A DNA stretch of 64,000 bases from an uncultured Pseudohongiella sp. (GTDB lineage Bacteria > Pseudomonadota > Gammaproteobacteria > Pseudomonadales > Pseudohongiellaceae), in assembly GCA_951812715.1 (NCBI GenBank), contig OX638323.1, positions 1,550,001-1,614,000 of the forward strand. The letters are read 5' to 3'. The position numbers and the translations under genes are program-made. How positions within the stretch are numbered: the stretch's first letter is position 1; each line of letters begins with the position of its first letter. A model generated the notes under the pieces. That model was not told the origin of the DNA and did not search any database. It was given only the letters and a program-made list of their open reading frames with translations. Positions 8,602-17,821 of this stretch are shown here, piece after piece.

Positions 8602-9765
8602 ATGAACTCACACGACATTCAAGACGATGGCCGCCGGCAAGTTATGAAAGGAGCAGGCGTGCTTGCAGCCGGCGCGGCGACCTTGCCCGGCTGGGTGCTG
8701 CCGGCATTGGCCCAGGGCGAGCGTTTGATTCCTTTTACCGATGTCCCGGAAGCCTTTCAGGTCAGGCCGAAGCGTCCGGGCGCCACACATTATCAGGACA
8801 CGCGGCTGATCACTTCCCATATCACTGCTAACGATGACTTTTACGTCGTCCAGCATTATGGTCAGCCGGAAATCGATAACGCCAGCTATCGACTCCGCGT
8901 TACCGGCATGGTGAATCGGGAACTCGAGTTTTCCCTGGACGATCTGATGCAGCGCGACGCGGTCGACCTGCAAGCCGGCTTTGAATGCGGCGGCAACAGC
9001 CCCGGCCTGTTCAACGGACTGATCGGCAATGCGAACTGGCGTGGCGTTGCGTTGCCGGAAATTCTGCAAGAAGCGGGCATTCAGGAAGGCGCCAAGGAAG
9101 TCGTGTTTTTCGGCGCGGACAAGGCCATGGAAGAAATTCGCGACCAGGAAGTCGAAAAAGCGTTCGCGCGCAGCATGTCCATTTTGGACGCCATGCGTCC
9201 GGAAAACCTGCTGGCCTACGAAATGAACGGCGTACCGCTGCCGGTCTTTCACGGCAAGCCGCTGCGTCTGCTCGTGCCCGGCTGGTATGGCGTTTCCAAC
9301 GTGAAATGGCTGACCCAGATTCACGTCCAGGACACCCGTTACATGGGGCGATTCATGGGCCGCGACTATGTAACCCTGAAGCGCGTCATGGTTGGCGGCG
9401 AAGAGCGCTGGGTGGAGAATTCCGTTACCGCGATTCAGTTGAAATCAGCCATCGTCAGGGTCACCGAACTCGGCGGCGATTATCGCGCGCTCGGCTTCGT
9501 GCTGAATGACGGAACGCCATTGCAAAGCGTCGAAGTCAGCGTGGACGGCGGCCCCTGGCAGCTCGCGGAAATGAGCGAGGAAAACACGCGATATTCCTGG
9601 AAACTGTTCACCTTCAACTGGGACAATGCCGCGCCGGGCGACCACACCATCGTTTCGCGCGTTACCGACGTCAACGGCAACGTACAACCGACAATGGATG
9701 AATTTCCCGAAAAAGTGAGCCGTTGGGAAAACTACGCGCAATTCCCACGCAGCCTGACCATCTGA
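8602..9765 (+). CDS. Sulfite oxidase-family molybdopterin oxidoreductase, Tat-exported
   Basis: Taking ATG 8602 (MNSHDIQDDGRRQVMKG) gives 387 residues. The start is a twin-arginine-type signal (GRRQVMKG, hydrophobic LAAGAATLPGWVL, ALAQ cleavage), so folded enzyme with cofactor is exported to the periplasm. The motif GFECGGNSPGLF holds the cysteine that ligates molybdenum, and RLLVPGWYGVSNVKWLT is the family's cofactor-binding segment. A C-terminal Mo-Co dimerisation domain (SVEVSVDGGPW) completes it. SorA- and SoxC-type sulfite dehydrogenases use a cytochrome partner, but none is encoded next to it. Sulfite is the likely substrate, though other family members act on different compounds. The frame is open further upstream (8401), but that part is not conserved. 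Confidence 0.85.
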   Translation: MNSHDIQDDGRRQVMKGAGVLAAGAATLPGWVLPALAQGERLIPFTDVPEAFQVRPKRPGATHYQDTRLITSHITANDDFYVVQHYGQPEIDNASYRLRVTGMVNRELEFSLDDLMQRDAVDLQAGFECGGNSPGLFNGLIGNANWRGVALPEILQEAGIQEGAKEVVFFGADKAMEEIRDQEVEKAFARSMSILDAMRPENLLAYEMNGVPLPVFHGKPLRLLVPGWYGVSNVKWLTQIHVQDTRYMGRFMGRDYVTLKRVMVGGEERWVENSVTAIQLKSAIVRVTELGGDYRALGFVLNDGTPLQSVEVSVDGGPWQLAEMSEENTRYSWKLFTFNWDNAAPGDHTIVSRVTDVNGNVQPTMDEFPEKVSRWENYAQFPRSLTI

Positions 9766-9800
9766 CAGGGATGCACGTAGCGGCGGCGCATGCGTCGCCG

Positions 9801-10472
9801 CTACGACGGCCGCAAGCTGATAATCTTCCAGCCTCTGTCCCGGGCGATCTGCCTGAGCCGATCGTCCGGATCCACCGCCACCGGTTCGCCGGCCAGTTCG
9901 AGCAACGGCAGATCGTTAATGGAGTCCGAATAAAACACACTGTTGTCAAGCGTGGCGCCGTTAGCGTTTTCCGCCAGCCAATCGCGCATTTTTTTAACCT
10001 TGCCATGTTGAAAACAGGGCGTGCCGCGGATGCGTCCGGTTATGGCGCCGCCCACAATTTCAGCTTCCGTGGCAAGTAATTCATCGACCTCGAACAGTCT
10101 CGCGATAGGATGCGTGATCAGATCGCTGGTAGCGGTCAGAATCATGCAGTAATCTCCCAGCCGCCGGTGTTCGCGAACGAGTTCCAGTCCGGCATCCAGC
10201 ACCAGCGGCCGCGCCCACTGATCGAGAAAATCCGCCAGCAGTTCATTGCGTTGCCGTTCGCTGAACTGGCGGATCGGCCCCAGCGTGAATGCCAGCCAAG
10301 CGTGAATGTCGAGTGTGCCGGCCACATATTCCGCATAAAAGCGGTTGTTTGTTTGCCGGTGAACTTCTTCGTCCACAAGAGCGCGGGCAATCAGAAATTC
10401 TCCCCAAGCGTGGTCGCTGTCACCGCCAAGCAGGGTATTGTCTAGATCGAACAGGGCCAGACGCCGATTCAT
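9801..10472 (-). CDS. HAD-IB family phosphatase (SerB-like)
   Basis: About 223 residues from ATG 10472. HAD motif I is LFDLDNTLLGGD at the N-terminus, motif II is LTATSD, the motif III lysine lies near GKVKKMRDW, and motif IV is FYSDSINDLPLL. This layout is the HAD-IB branch that contains phosphoserine phosphatase and related small-molecule phosphatases. In pseudomonads a homologous gene also lies divergent from rppH, so placement is conserved. The substrate cannot be read from sequence. Upstream sits a copy of the roughly 80-bp repeat also found before metX. Confidence 0.85.
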   Translation of the reverse strand: MNRRLALFDLDNTLLGGDSDHAWGEFLIARALVDEEVHRQTNNRFYAEYVAGTLDIHAWLAFTLGPIRQFSERQRNELLADFLDQWARPLVLDAGLELVREHRRLGDYCMILTATSDLITHPIARLFEVDELLATEAEIVGGAITGRIRGTPCFQHGKVKKMRDWLAENANGATLDNSVFYSDSINDLPLLELAGEPVAVDPDDRLRQIARDRGWKIISLRPS

Positions 10473-10498
10473 GAGATACCGCCATGGTTTTAATATTC

Positions 10499-10583
10499 TC
10501 TGCACAATTCCATCCTTGAAATCGTTCATTATCGCAAAACAAGCGTGGTTTCGTTTTGCTCCCGAATTCAATGGCTTGCGCCA
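10499..10583 (-). repeat. Dispersed repeat of about 80 bp, copy 1
   Basis: This segment aligns with 25932-26013 along nearly its whole length. Shared stretches include CATTATCGCAAAACAA, GCGTGGTTT, TTGCTC and CGAATTCAA followed by GGCTTGCGCC. Both copies lie just upstream of a minus-strand gene (the HAD phosphatase here, metX there) in the same orientation. Read on the minus strand, each contains GATAAT preceded by a T-rich stretch, so each could supply a -10 box. Confidence 0.6.
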
Positions 10584-10750
10584 TTTTATTTGGCAACGCA
10601 GCCACCTGACGCGCGCTGGCTCTGATACATCATAGCTTCCTTAACATACTGAAATTTATATATTTTATTCGATTTTTGATCAATTCCGGGTTTGCCTGAA
10701 TGCGATCGAGTGTGAAACAATGGCCGCAATTTGGAGGTGGAACCAAGAAA

Positions 10751-11287
10751 GTGCTGGACTCGGACGGATTCAGATCGAACGTTGGCATCATAATCTGCAA
10801 TCCTTTCGGGAAGCTGCTGTGGACCAAGCGGATCGGTCAGAATGCCTGGCAGTTTCCCCAAGGCGGAATACAACCTGGAGAATCGATCGAAGAAGCTCTG
10901 TACCGGGAGTTGCATGAGGAAGTCGGACTTGCCGCGGCGGATATCAGTATTCTCGAACGGACCCGGGGCTGGCTGCGATACCGATTGCCGGAAAGGCTGG
11001 TCCGGCGGGATCCGGGCCCGCTTTGCATCGGTCAGAAACAAAAGTGGTTCCTGCTTGGCCTGGACGGCGACGACAGCCGGATTCAGCTCAGTCACTCCGC
11101 TCGGCCCGAGTTCGACGACTGGCGCTGGGTCGGATACTGGGCGCCGGCAAGGCGGGTAGTTCAATTCAAGCGCGAAGTATACCGGAGAGCGTTGACGGAA
11201 TTGCGTGGCGCGCGCGACAAGTATGTCAGCGCTCGCGCGCAAGAAGCAGAATCGGCGCGGGCCCTGCGGGCATCGCCATCAAACTGA
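10751..11287 (+). CDS. rppH: RNA pyrophosphohydrolase (Nudix)
   Basis: RppH removes pyrophosphate from the 5' triphosphate end of mRNA, opening it to RNase E decay. The Nudix box is visible as [20 protein letters not shown] followed by VGL. It is preceded by [13 protein letters not shown] and [13 protein letters not shown], which are RppH signatures. WFLLGL and [12 protein letters not shown] also match. A strong GGAGG at 10733-10737 and family alignment point to GTG 10751 (encoding MLDSDGF) as the start, although the frame is open from ATG 10700. The C-terminal 20 residues are low-complexity. It is followed after 59 bases by ptsP, the usual arrangement. Confidence 0.93.
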   Translation: MLDSDGFRSNVGIIICNPFGKLLWTKRIGQNAWQFPQGGIQPGESIEEALYRELHEEVGLAAADISILERTRGWLRYRLPERLVRRDPGPLCIGQKQKWFLLGLDGDDSRIQLSHSARPEFDDWRWVGYWAPARRVVQFKREVYRRALTELRGARDKYVSARAQEAESARALRASPSN

Positions 11288-11346
11288 ACGAAAAATTGGA
11301 AAAGGCGCGGCAGTCACCGCTTGCGTGGGCCGGCCGCTGGTAAAGC

Positions 11347-13620
11347 ATGCTCGACAGACTCCGCAGCATAGTCCAGGAAGTCAACACAGCAAAGGATTTG
11401 CAATCGGCGCTCGACATAATTGTCAATCGGGTGCGCGGCGCGCTTGCCACCCAGGTCTGCTCGATCTACCTACTCGACAGGGATTTCCATTGCCATGTGC
11501 TGATGGCTTCCGAAGGTCTGAAAAAAGAAGCGGTGGGGCGGGTCAGCCTGGAACTGGGCGACGGTCTGGTCGGCATGGTGGCCAAGCACGCGGAACCGCT
11601 GAATCTGCGCGATGCCCCACTGCATCCCAACTACCGATTTCTGGAAGAGACCGGCGAGGAGGACTTCCATGCCTTCCTCGGCGTACCCATCATCCACCAT
11701 CGTTCGGTGCTCGGCGTGCTGGTCGTGCAACATCGCGAGCGGCGCCGATTCGACGAAGGCGAGGAAGCTTTTCTGGTTACGTTGTCGGCGCAATTGGCCG
11801 GGGTTATCGCTCACGCCGAAGCAACCGGCGCCATCGAAGGCATCAGCCCATCTGGACAAAGAATTTTCGACACGGCGTTCACTGGCGTGTCCGGTTGCGC
11901 GGGAGTCGCCATCGGTACTTCAGTCGTGGTTTCTCCACTTGCGGAACTGGACCATATCCCGGAACGAATGGTCGACGACGTCGATGCGGAAATCGAGTTT
12001 TTCAATTCCTGCCTGAACGCCGTACGCGAGGAAATGACCGAACTCAATGAACAAGTCGCCGGCCAGCTGGTGGAAGAGGAACGGCAATTATTCGATGCAT
12101 ACGTGCGCATTCTCGACGACGATGCCCTCGGCAATGAAGTAGTTGAGCGTATTCGAATGGGCAATTGGGCCCAGGGCGCTCTGGCCTATGTTGCCAATGA
12201 GCACTTGCGCGCGTTCGAATTGATGGAAGACGAATACATGCGCGAGCGCTCGGTGGACATCAAGGATCTTTGCGCGCGCGTGTTATCGCATCTGCAACAG
12301 GAGAAACCGGCAAAACCGGAATATCCCGACGACACTATCCTCATTAGCGAGGAACTGACCGCTTCCGTGCTGGTAGAGGCGCCCAAAGGCAAGCTCAAAG
12401 GTCTGATTTCGGTGACAGGATCCGGCAACTCCCATGTCGCGATTCTGGCGCGAACCATGGGCATTCCCACGGTAATGGGCGCTGTCGATCTGCCTTATCA
12501 CCAACTCGACGGCAAGAAGTTGATCGTGGACGGCTACAAGGGTGAGGTGGTTACCAACCCGTCGGAGCACCTGCTGGAACAGTTCCGCATGACCATCCAG
12601 GAACAGGAGGAACTGACGCGGGGCTTGGAAGGGTTGAAGGATCTTCCTTGCGAAACGGCGGACAAGCATCGGGTTTCGTTATGGGTAAACACCGGACTGA
12701 TGTCCGACGTGCTGCGCTCGCTCGATCAGGGCGCGGAAGGTATCGGCCTGTTCCGCACCGAGGTGCCCTTTCTGATCGCCGAGCGCTTTCCCAGTGAGCA
12801 GGAGCAGACCGAAATCTATCGCGAACAGCTCGCAACTTTCGCGCCGAAGCCCGTCACCATGCGTACCCTGGATATCGGCGGGGACAAGGCGCTGTCATAC
12901 TTCCCCATCGAAGAAGCCAATCCCTTCCTCGGCTGGCGCGGCATTCGCGTGACCCTGGACCATCCGGAAATTTTCAGCGCCCAGGTGCGCGCCATGATGC
13001 GGGCAAGTATCGGACTGGAAAATTTGCAGATCATGCTGCCAATGGTCAGTAATGTGCGCGAGGTCGAAACGGCGATCGGCCTGATTCGCAAGTCATACCA
13101 CGAGTTGCTGCAGGAAGGCGCGGAGCTGCCTTTTCCGCCGATCGGAGTAATGATCGAATTGCCTGCCGCCGTGTATCAAACCAGGGCGTTGGCGAGCATG
13201 GTCGATTTCGTGTCCATCGGCAGCAACGACCTGACCCAGTACTTGCTGGCGGTAGATCGCAACAACCCGCGCGTGGCGAATCTGTTCTCCTCTTACCATC
13301 CGGCGGTACTTAACGCCTTGCAATTTGTAGTCGATCAGGCGCATACGGAAAACAAGCCGGTGAGCATTTGCGGCGAAATGGCCGGCAACCCCGGCGCGGC
13401 GGTCCTTCTTGTCGCCATGGGCTTCGATATTCTGTCGATGAATGCCGCGGCGCTGCTCAAGGTGAAATCGGTAATCCGCAGCATGACCCTTGAAGCCGGA
13501 CGTGAGCTGTTGCACAAGGTCATGCAGATGGAAGACGAACAACTGATCCGCAACGCCGTCGATATGGCGCTCTATGAGGCCGGCGTCGACCGGCTGCTGC
13601 GCTCGCAACGCATCAACTGA
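11347..13620 (+). CDS. ptsP: Enzyme I-Ntr, phosphoenolpyruvate-protein phosphotransferase PtsP
   Basis: A 757-residue protein with an N-terminal GAF domain (about residues 1-160) fused to a complete PTS enzyme I. The phosphorylated histidine is in SGNSHVAILARTMGIPTV (His363). The PEP-binding barrel shows GIGLFRTEVPFL, FLGWRGIRV, IEEANPFLGW and SICGEMAGNPGAA. PtsP starts the nitrogen-related phosphorelay PtsP-NPr-EIIA-Ntr, which senses nitrogen and potassium status rather than moving sugar. Length matches the family. It is the second gene of the rppH-ptsP pair. Confidence 0.95.
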   Translation: MLDRLRSIVQEVNTAKDLQSALDIIVNRVRGALATQVCSIYLLDRDFHCHVLMASEGLKKEAVGRVSLELGDGLVGMVAKHAEPLNLRDAPLHPNYRFLEETGEEDFHAFLGVPIIHHRSVLGVLVVQHRERRRFDEGEEAFLVTLSAQLAGVIAHAEATGAIEGISPSGQRIFDTAFTGVSGCAGVAIGTSVVVSPLAELDHIPERMVDDVDAEIEFFNSCLNAVREEMTELNEQVAGQLVEEERQLFDAYVRILDDDALGNEVVERIRMGNWAQGALAYVANEHLRAFELMEDEYMRERSVDIKDLCARVLSHLQQEKPAKPEYPDDTILISEELTASVLVEAPKGKLKGLISVTGSGNSHVAILARTMGIPTVMGAVDLPYHQLDGKKLIVDGYKGEVVTNPSEHLLEQFRMTIQEQEELTRGLEGLKDLPCETADKHRVSLWVNTGLMSDVLRSLDQGAEGIGLFRTEVPFLIAERFPSEQEQTEIYREQLATFAPKPVTMRTLDIGGDKALSYFPIEEANPFLGWRGIRVTLDHPEIFSAQVRAMMRASIGLENLQIMLPMVSNVREVETAIGLIRKSYHELLQEGAELPFPPIGVMIELPAAVYQTRALASMVDFVSIGSNDLTQYLLAVDRNNPRVANLFSSYHPAVLNALQFVVDQAHTENKPVSICGEMAGNPGAAVLLVAMGFDILSMNAAALLKVKSVIRSMTLEAGRELLHKVMQMEDEQLIRNAVDMALYEAGVDRLLRSQRIN

Positions 13621-13626
13621 TTGCCA

Positions 13627-14451
13627 TCAGCCGGTTAACGGGATAGCGCCCTGGCCGTCCGGCGCCATGGAAGCGGCTTGCTTCGCCAGGAAAAAGTTGA
13701 AGAAATTACGCTCGGTGACCTCGCCATTACTATTGAAATTCTGCTCGGAAAAGCGGCACAGGCCATTGCCCCGGCGAATAAAAACACTGATGCAGCGAGT
13801 ACCGTAACCACCCGGCTGAGCCGGAATGAACATTGAAGACAATTGGCTTTCCTGCTTATCAGGAATACCGGTTTCCGGTAATTCGGACTTGTCCGCAAGC
13901 TGCTGATCATGCATTTGCCCGACCAGCATATCGCTGTCCAGATCCTTCCGCTCGGCAATCAAGGCGCCGATTTTTTCCTTTCCCCGCAAGATCTTGGGCC
14001 ACTTCGAGCCGGCGGGACCATTAGACAGCCCGATAATTTCCGAACCCACCTCATGGATTCCCGGCGCGCGATTGCTGGCGTAAAACACTGAATCCGCATC
14101 GCCCGCCACGAGGTTGAAACCGGCGTATTCATCGAACCGGCCTGACCTTTGCGCCAGATATTCCGCCGGCTGTTGCCGGCCAGCGAGGAAATCCAGTGGC
14201 AATTCGCCTCGCGAGCGCGGGCTCGCACCGCCCCGGTCCGGCTCGCGGACATTGGTTACCGCGGCGAAACGGCCATCAAGACCGACTCCAAGCCAGATGC
14301 CTCCGGCTTGCAGGTCGCGGCCGGCGATCATCGCGCCATTCGGCCACATATGCGCCTGATGCGTGGGTCGATCGAAGAATTCGTCGCGGTTCGCCGCCAG
14401 CACAAGCGGGTATTCGGCAGACATCCGATGGGCAATGATGATCAGGCACAT
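13627..14451 (-). CDS. NRDE (TANGO2-like) family protein
   Basis: About 274 residues from ATG 14451. MCLIIIAH opens the protein and AANRDEFFDRPT gives the Asn-Arg-Asp-Glu signature. GGIWLGVGLDGRFAAVTNVR is the next conserved block and GPAGSKWPK follows. NRDE/TANGO2 proteins have an Ntn-hydrolase-like fold with a cysteine at position 2, and have been connected to haem handling and lipid metabolism. No function is established for bacterial members. It converges with ptsP with only six bases between them. Confidence 0.85.
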   Translation of the reverse strand: MCLIIIAHRMSAEYPLVLAANRDEFFDRPTHQAHMWPNGAMIAGRDLQAGGIWLGVGLDGRFAAVTNVREPDRGGASPRSRGELPLDFLAGRQQPAEYLAQRSGRFDEYAGFNLVAGDADSVFYASNRAPGIHEVGSEIIGLSNGPAGSKWPKILRGKEKIGALIAERKDLDSDMLVGQMHDQQLADKSELPETGIPDKQESQLSSMFIPAQPGGYGTRCISVFIRRGNGLCRFSEQNFNSNGEVTERNFFNFFLAKQAASMAPDGQGAIPLTG

Positions 14452-14611
14452 GGAGCGCAATACTAGCGGCTTTGCCGCGTCGATTAAACGCCTCCGAGTG
14501 GCTCATGCACGGTAATAGCGGCAATTGCCGAATTTGTCGTTATCGACTTGCGCGCGGTCAGCGGCCAATGTATGAGATAGTCAGGATCATACTTGGAATG
14601 GGAGCCAGAAC

Positions 14612-15214
14612 ATGAAATTTCACGACCGGCATTTCCACGTCGGCGAGCTAGCCGAAGCAACTCCGACGCCCGAATGCTTCGAGCCAGGGCCGTTTCGGAA
14701 ATCCCGGCCGCCAGAACCACTCCGTTTCGAAGTGAATCTGGTGGCGGAAGCGCATAACAAACAGCAGAAAACCGGCACGGTGCAGGTCAACATTCCCGGT
14801 TTCAGCCCGGTCACTTTGTATTGCGACGAACAGCCGCCTGTCGGCGACGACCGGGCTCCGCCGCCACTGGCCTTCTTCGCAGCCGGAATCGGCTTCTGTC
14901 TCATGACGCACATGACCGACATCCTTAACACCCGCAAGATCGAAGTCACTTCCATGCGGTTGGAGCAGCGGGTACGATTCATGACCAACCTGGGAACCAT
15001 GCGCGAGCTTGGTCATCGCACCGAAGGCGCGTGCGAAATGGTCGAGACCCACGTCGTCATCGATAGCCCCGAAGCGCCGGAGAGAATTCACGCCCTGCTT
15101 GAGGAGGCCGAAGGCGCATGCATGGCGCATCACGCCTTGCGCAACCCAATTCCCTGGTCAACCCGGCTGGTGCACAACGGCATTGAAATCGATGCTCGGA
15201 GCAACGGCGACTGA
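14612..15214 (+). CDS. OsmC-like family protein
   Basis: A 200-residue protein. Two conserved cysteines expected for OsmC/Ohr-type thiol peroxidases are present, in AAGIGFCLMTHM and EEAEGACMAHHAL. The central helix and PPPLAFFAAG match the fold. The N-terminal 60 residues are longer than in Ohr. Members reduce organic hydroperoxides or act in stress, but some OsmC-like proteins have no known activity. GGGAG lies ahead of ATG 14612. No partner genes adjoin it. Confidence 0.75.
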   Translation: MKFHDRHFHVGELAEATPTPECFEPGPFRKSRPPEPLRFEVNLVAEAHNKQQKTGTVQVNIPGFSPVTLYCDEQPPVGDDRAPPPLAFFAAGIGFCLMTHMTDILNTRKIEVTSMRLEQRVRFMTNLGTMRELGHRTEGACEMVETHVVIDSPEAPERIHALLEEAEGACMAHHALRNPIPWSTRLVHNGIEIDARSNGD

Positions 15215-15324
15215 TTTTCACAAGCGCGAGGCGCATCGGGGAGGGCTCCGGCTGAAATCGGATTGAATTGACAAAAGAGACGCATAGTCAACCTTTGTAC
15301 AACAACGATACGCTTGAGAAAATC

Positions 15325-15590
15325 ATGTCAAGTTCAACTGTGGGCCTGCGCTTGAACGAGGAGACCCGACACCGCCTGGAAGCCTAGGGCAAAGCGCGGG
15401 ATAGAACGCCTCACTATCTTGTGAAAACGGCTGTTGAGCGATTTTTGGATAGCGAGGAAGCCCTTGAAGTTGAGCGCCGGTTGATAAAATCCCGTTGGGA
15501 AAAATACCAACTGACCGGCGAAACGATCGATTATGCGGATATAGAGGGGCTTGGGCGGACAGCCTTGATGCCGAGCCAGAATCCTCCTGA
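15325..15590 (+). pseudogene. ParD-type ribbon-helix-helix antitoxin, disrupted
   Basis: From ATG 15325 the frame reads MSSSTVGLRLNEETRHRLEA, the start of a CopG/ParD-like antitoxin. It then meets TAG at 15385, where a leucine codon would be expected. Past the stop the same frame continues GKARDRTPHYLVKTAVERFL and on to ETIDYADIEG. After the G-run at 15546-15549 it drifts. In another frame WADSLDAEPESS continues and ends at TGA 15588-15590, overlapping the toxin ATG as expected. There are thus two lesions, a nonsense codon and a frameshift. A truncated product starting downstream (GTG 15421) would lack the DNA-binding strand. Confidence 0.75.
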
Positions 15591-15874
15591 TGGCAGTTGT
15601 AAGGTGGCTGCCGGAGGTACTGAATGACCGCAAGCGACTCCATGCGTTTATAAAACCGCACAGTCGGAAAGCCGCCAAGCACGCGGTCGATACCTTGAGC
15701 GACGCGGCCCGTGGCTCGACGGAGTTGCCGGAAAAAGGCCGACCTTGGGATCTGGAAATGGACTGTCGAGAGTTGCCGGTTCGTTTTGGCGCCCGCGGCT
15801 ATATGTTTCGATACCGGTACGTCGATAATGAAGTCTTCGTCGTTCGGGTTTGGCATGCCCAGGAAAATTGCTAG
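15590..15874 (+). CDS. ParE/RelE-like toxin
   Basis: A 94-residue protein of the ParE/RelE superfamily. VVRWLPEVLNDRKRLHAFI at the start, AVDTLSDAARG in the middle, and ELPVRFGARGYMFRYRY plus EVFVVRVWHAQE at the end all match chromosomal ParE toxins. Such toxins poison gyrase or cleave mRNA. The ORF is full length, but its antitoxin just upstream is broken, so either the toxin is inactive or it is restrained elsewhere. DRKRL replaces the more common DLxRL, and WDLEMDCREL the usual EMDYREL. The ATG overlaps the remnant antitoxin stop (TGATG). Confidence 0.8.
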   Translation: MAVVRWLPEVLNDRKRLHAFIKPHSRKAAKHAVDTLSDAARGSTELPEKGRPWDLEMDCRELPVRFGARGYMFRYRYVDNEVFVVRVWHAQENC

Positions 15875-15878
15875 ACGA

Positions 15879-16083
15879 ATAGCAAAGGAGAAATCACCTT
15901 TCCCTATCTCGTTCAGCATATCCCGTGCTTGCATGACGACTCCGCGAAATCCAGAAAAAATTTCGCGGGAAATCAGCGCGTTCTCAATCGCCCCACGACG
16001 AATGTAGTTCAAGCGATCAGGAAACGCGTATTTCCCGGGCAGATTCACGAACGACGAATCGCCCGCGAATCGGGCTAAATTGA
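15879..16083 (-). other. Coding-like reverse-strand fragment, unidentified
   Basis: The minus strand is open here and reads like protein, with stretches such as FVNLPGKYAFPDRLNYIRRG, AIENALISREIFSGFRGV and QARDMLNEIGKGDFSFAIRL. Beyond 15879 the frame is the antisense of the ParE gene. I cannot name a family. It may be the residue of a gene whose end was removed when the toxin locus arrived, or simply chance. Confidence 0.2.
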
Positions 16084-16164
16084 CGGCCCGCGATCCCTTG
16101 CTGATTCCGTTGCGGCGCGGGAGGCGTGCTACCATCGCACAAGTGAATTCAGACCGACTTTCTG

Positions 16165-16959
16165 ATGCTGACATTTCCGGAGTTCGACCCCGTAGCCCTT
16201 GCCATTGGACCTTTGAGTATCCATTGGTATGGGATCATGTATATCGTCGGCTTCGGCGCCGCCTGGTATTTGGGGAGCTTGCGGGCGCGGCGCGATAGCT
16301 GGAGCGCCGAACAGGTATCCGACCTGGTGTTCTATTGCGCCCTGGGAGCAGTGATCGGCGGCCGGCTCGGCTCGATATTCTTCTATAATCTGGATCGTTT
16401 TCTCGCCGACCCTTTATGGCTTTTGCGCGTCTGGGAAGGCGGCATGTCCTTTCACGGCGGCCTGCTTGGCGTATTGCTGGCAAGTTGGCTTTACGGCCGC
16501 AAGATCGGACGGGATTTCTTCGCCGTCACTGACTTCGTCGCGCCTGCCGTGCCGCTGGGATTGGCCGCGGGGCGGTTGGGCAATTTCATCGGCGGCGAAC
16601 TATGGGGGCGGCCGACCGATCTGCCCTGGGGCATGGTTTTTCCTCATGTCGACTCCTTGCCCCGCCATCCGTCCCAACTCTACCAGGTGGCGCTGGAAGG
16701 ATTGGCATTGTTCGCGCTGCTATGGTGGTTCTCTTCACGGCCGCGACCGAAGTACGCGGTATCCGGCATGTTTCTCGCCGGCTACGGCGTGTTCCGCTTC
16801 GTGGTGGAGTTCGCCCGCGAGCCCGATGCCCATATCGGTTTCATTGCCTTCGACTGGATGACGATGGGCCAGATGCTGTGCTTGCCCATGCTAATTTTCG
16901 GCTTGCTGCTGTTGTGGCTGTCGCGTTCACAGCCGGTGAAGGAATCGGTGGCCGGCTGA
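16165..16959 (+). CDS. lgt: Phosphatidylglycerol:prolipoprotein diacylglyceryl transferase
   Basis: An inner-membrane enzyme of 264 residues with about seven membrane segments. It transfers diacylglycerol from phosphatidylglycerol to the lipobox cysteine of prolipoproteins. The signature [17 protein letters not shown] is intact, with the upstream HGG motif ([10 protein letters not shown]) and HPSQLY. The C-terminal [16 protein letters not shown] is also typical. Its TGA overlaps the thyA ATG (TGATG), so the two are translationally coupled. lgt-thyA(-folA) is a common gammaproteobacterial operon. Confidence 0.96.
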   Translation: MLTFPEFDPVALAIGPLSIHWYGIMYIVGFGAAWYLGSLRARRDSWSAEQVSDLVFYCALGAVIGGRLGSIFFYNLDRFLADPLWLLRVWEGGMSFHGGLLGVLLASWLYGRKIGRDFFAVTDFVAPAVPLGLAAGRLGNFIGGELWGRPTDLPWGMVFPHVDSLPRHPSQLYQVALEGLALFALLWWFSSRPRPKYAVSGMFLAGYGVFRFVVEFAREPDAHIGFIAFDWMTMGQMLCLPMLIFGLLLLWLSRSQPVKESVAG

Positions 16960-17810
16960 TGCGCCAATATCTGGATCTGTGCCGGCAAATCATTGACCAA
17001 GGCGAATGGGTCGCCAATGCGCGCACGGGCAAGCGTTGTCTTACCTTGATCAATGCCGACCTGGAATACGATGTCGCCAACAACCGTTTCCCGCTTATTA
17101 CTACGCGCAAGAGCTACTGGAAAGCCGCCATCGCGGAATTGCTCGGCTACCTGCGCGGCTATGACAACGCGGCCGATTTCCGCGCTTTGGGCGCCAAAAC
17201 CTGGGACGCCAACGCCAACGACAATCGCGAGTGGCTGGAGAACCCGGCGCGCAAGGGCGAGGACGACATGGGCCGGGTCTATGGCGTGCAAGGCCGCCAC
17301 TGGCGCAAACCCGACGGCGCCAGTGTCGATCAGTTGCGCCGCATTGTCGATCATCTTTCCGCCGGCATCGACGACCGAGGGGAAATCCTCACCTTTTACA
17401 ACCCGGGAGAGTTGCACCTTGGCTGTCTGCGCCCCTGCATGTATTCGCACACCTTTTCATTGCTTGGGGGCGAGTTGTATCTGACCAGTTACCAGCGCTC
17501 CTGTGATGTCCCGCTGGGCCTGAATTTCAATCAGGTGCAGGTGTTCGCGCTGCTCGCGCTGATGGCGCGGATAACCGGCCATCGGCCCGCCCGCGCCTTT
17601 CACAAGATCGTCAATGCGCATATCTACCAAGACCAGCTCGGACCGATGCGCGACGTGCAACTGACGCGCGAACCCTATCCTCCGCCGAAGTTGCATATCA
17701 ATCCGGATATCAAGACCCTGAAAGACCTGGAGACCTGGGTTACGCTGGACGATTTTGAAGTGGAAGGCTACCGGCACCACCCACCCATCGCCTATCCATT
17801 TTCCGTGTAG
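16959..17810 (+). CDS. thyA: Thymidylate synthase
   Basis: ThyA makes dTMP from dUMP using methylene-tetrahydrofolate. The ATG at 16959 overlaps the lgt stop and gives 283 residues. The catalytic cysteine is Cys160 in [23 protein letters not shown] binds the nucleotide and AHIYQDQL is the C-terminal motif. Residues around the catalytic cysteine (RPC-MYSH) differ from the E. coli LPPCHAFF form but occur in longer ThyA variants. The C-terminus (IAYPFSV) is close to the usual end. folA follows after 11 bases, supplying dihydrofolate recycling for the same reaction. Confidence 0.95.
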   Translation: MRQYLDLCRQIIDQGEWVANARTGKRCLTLINADLEYDVANNRFPLITTRKSYWKAAIAELLGYLRGYDNAADFRALGAKTWDANANDNREWLENPARKGEDDMGRVYGVQGRHWRKPDGASVDQLRRIVDHLSAGIDDRGEILTFYNPGELHLGCLRPCMYSHTFSLLGGELYLTSYQRSCDVPLGLNFNQVQVFALLALMARITGHRPARAFHKIVNAHIYQDQLGPMRDVQLTREPYPPPKLHINPDIKTLKDLETWVTLDDFEVEGYRHHPPIAYPFSV

Positions 17811-17821
17811 GCGCTCCGGCG

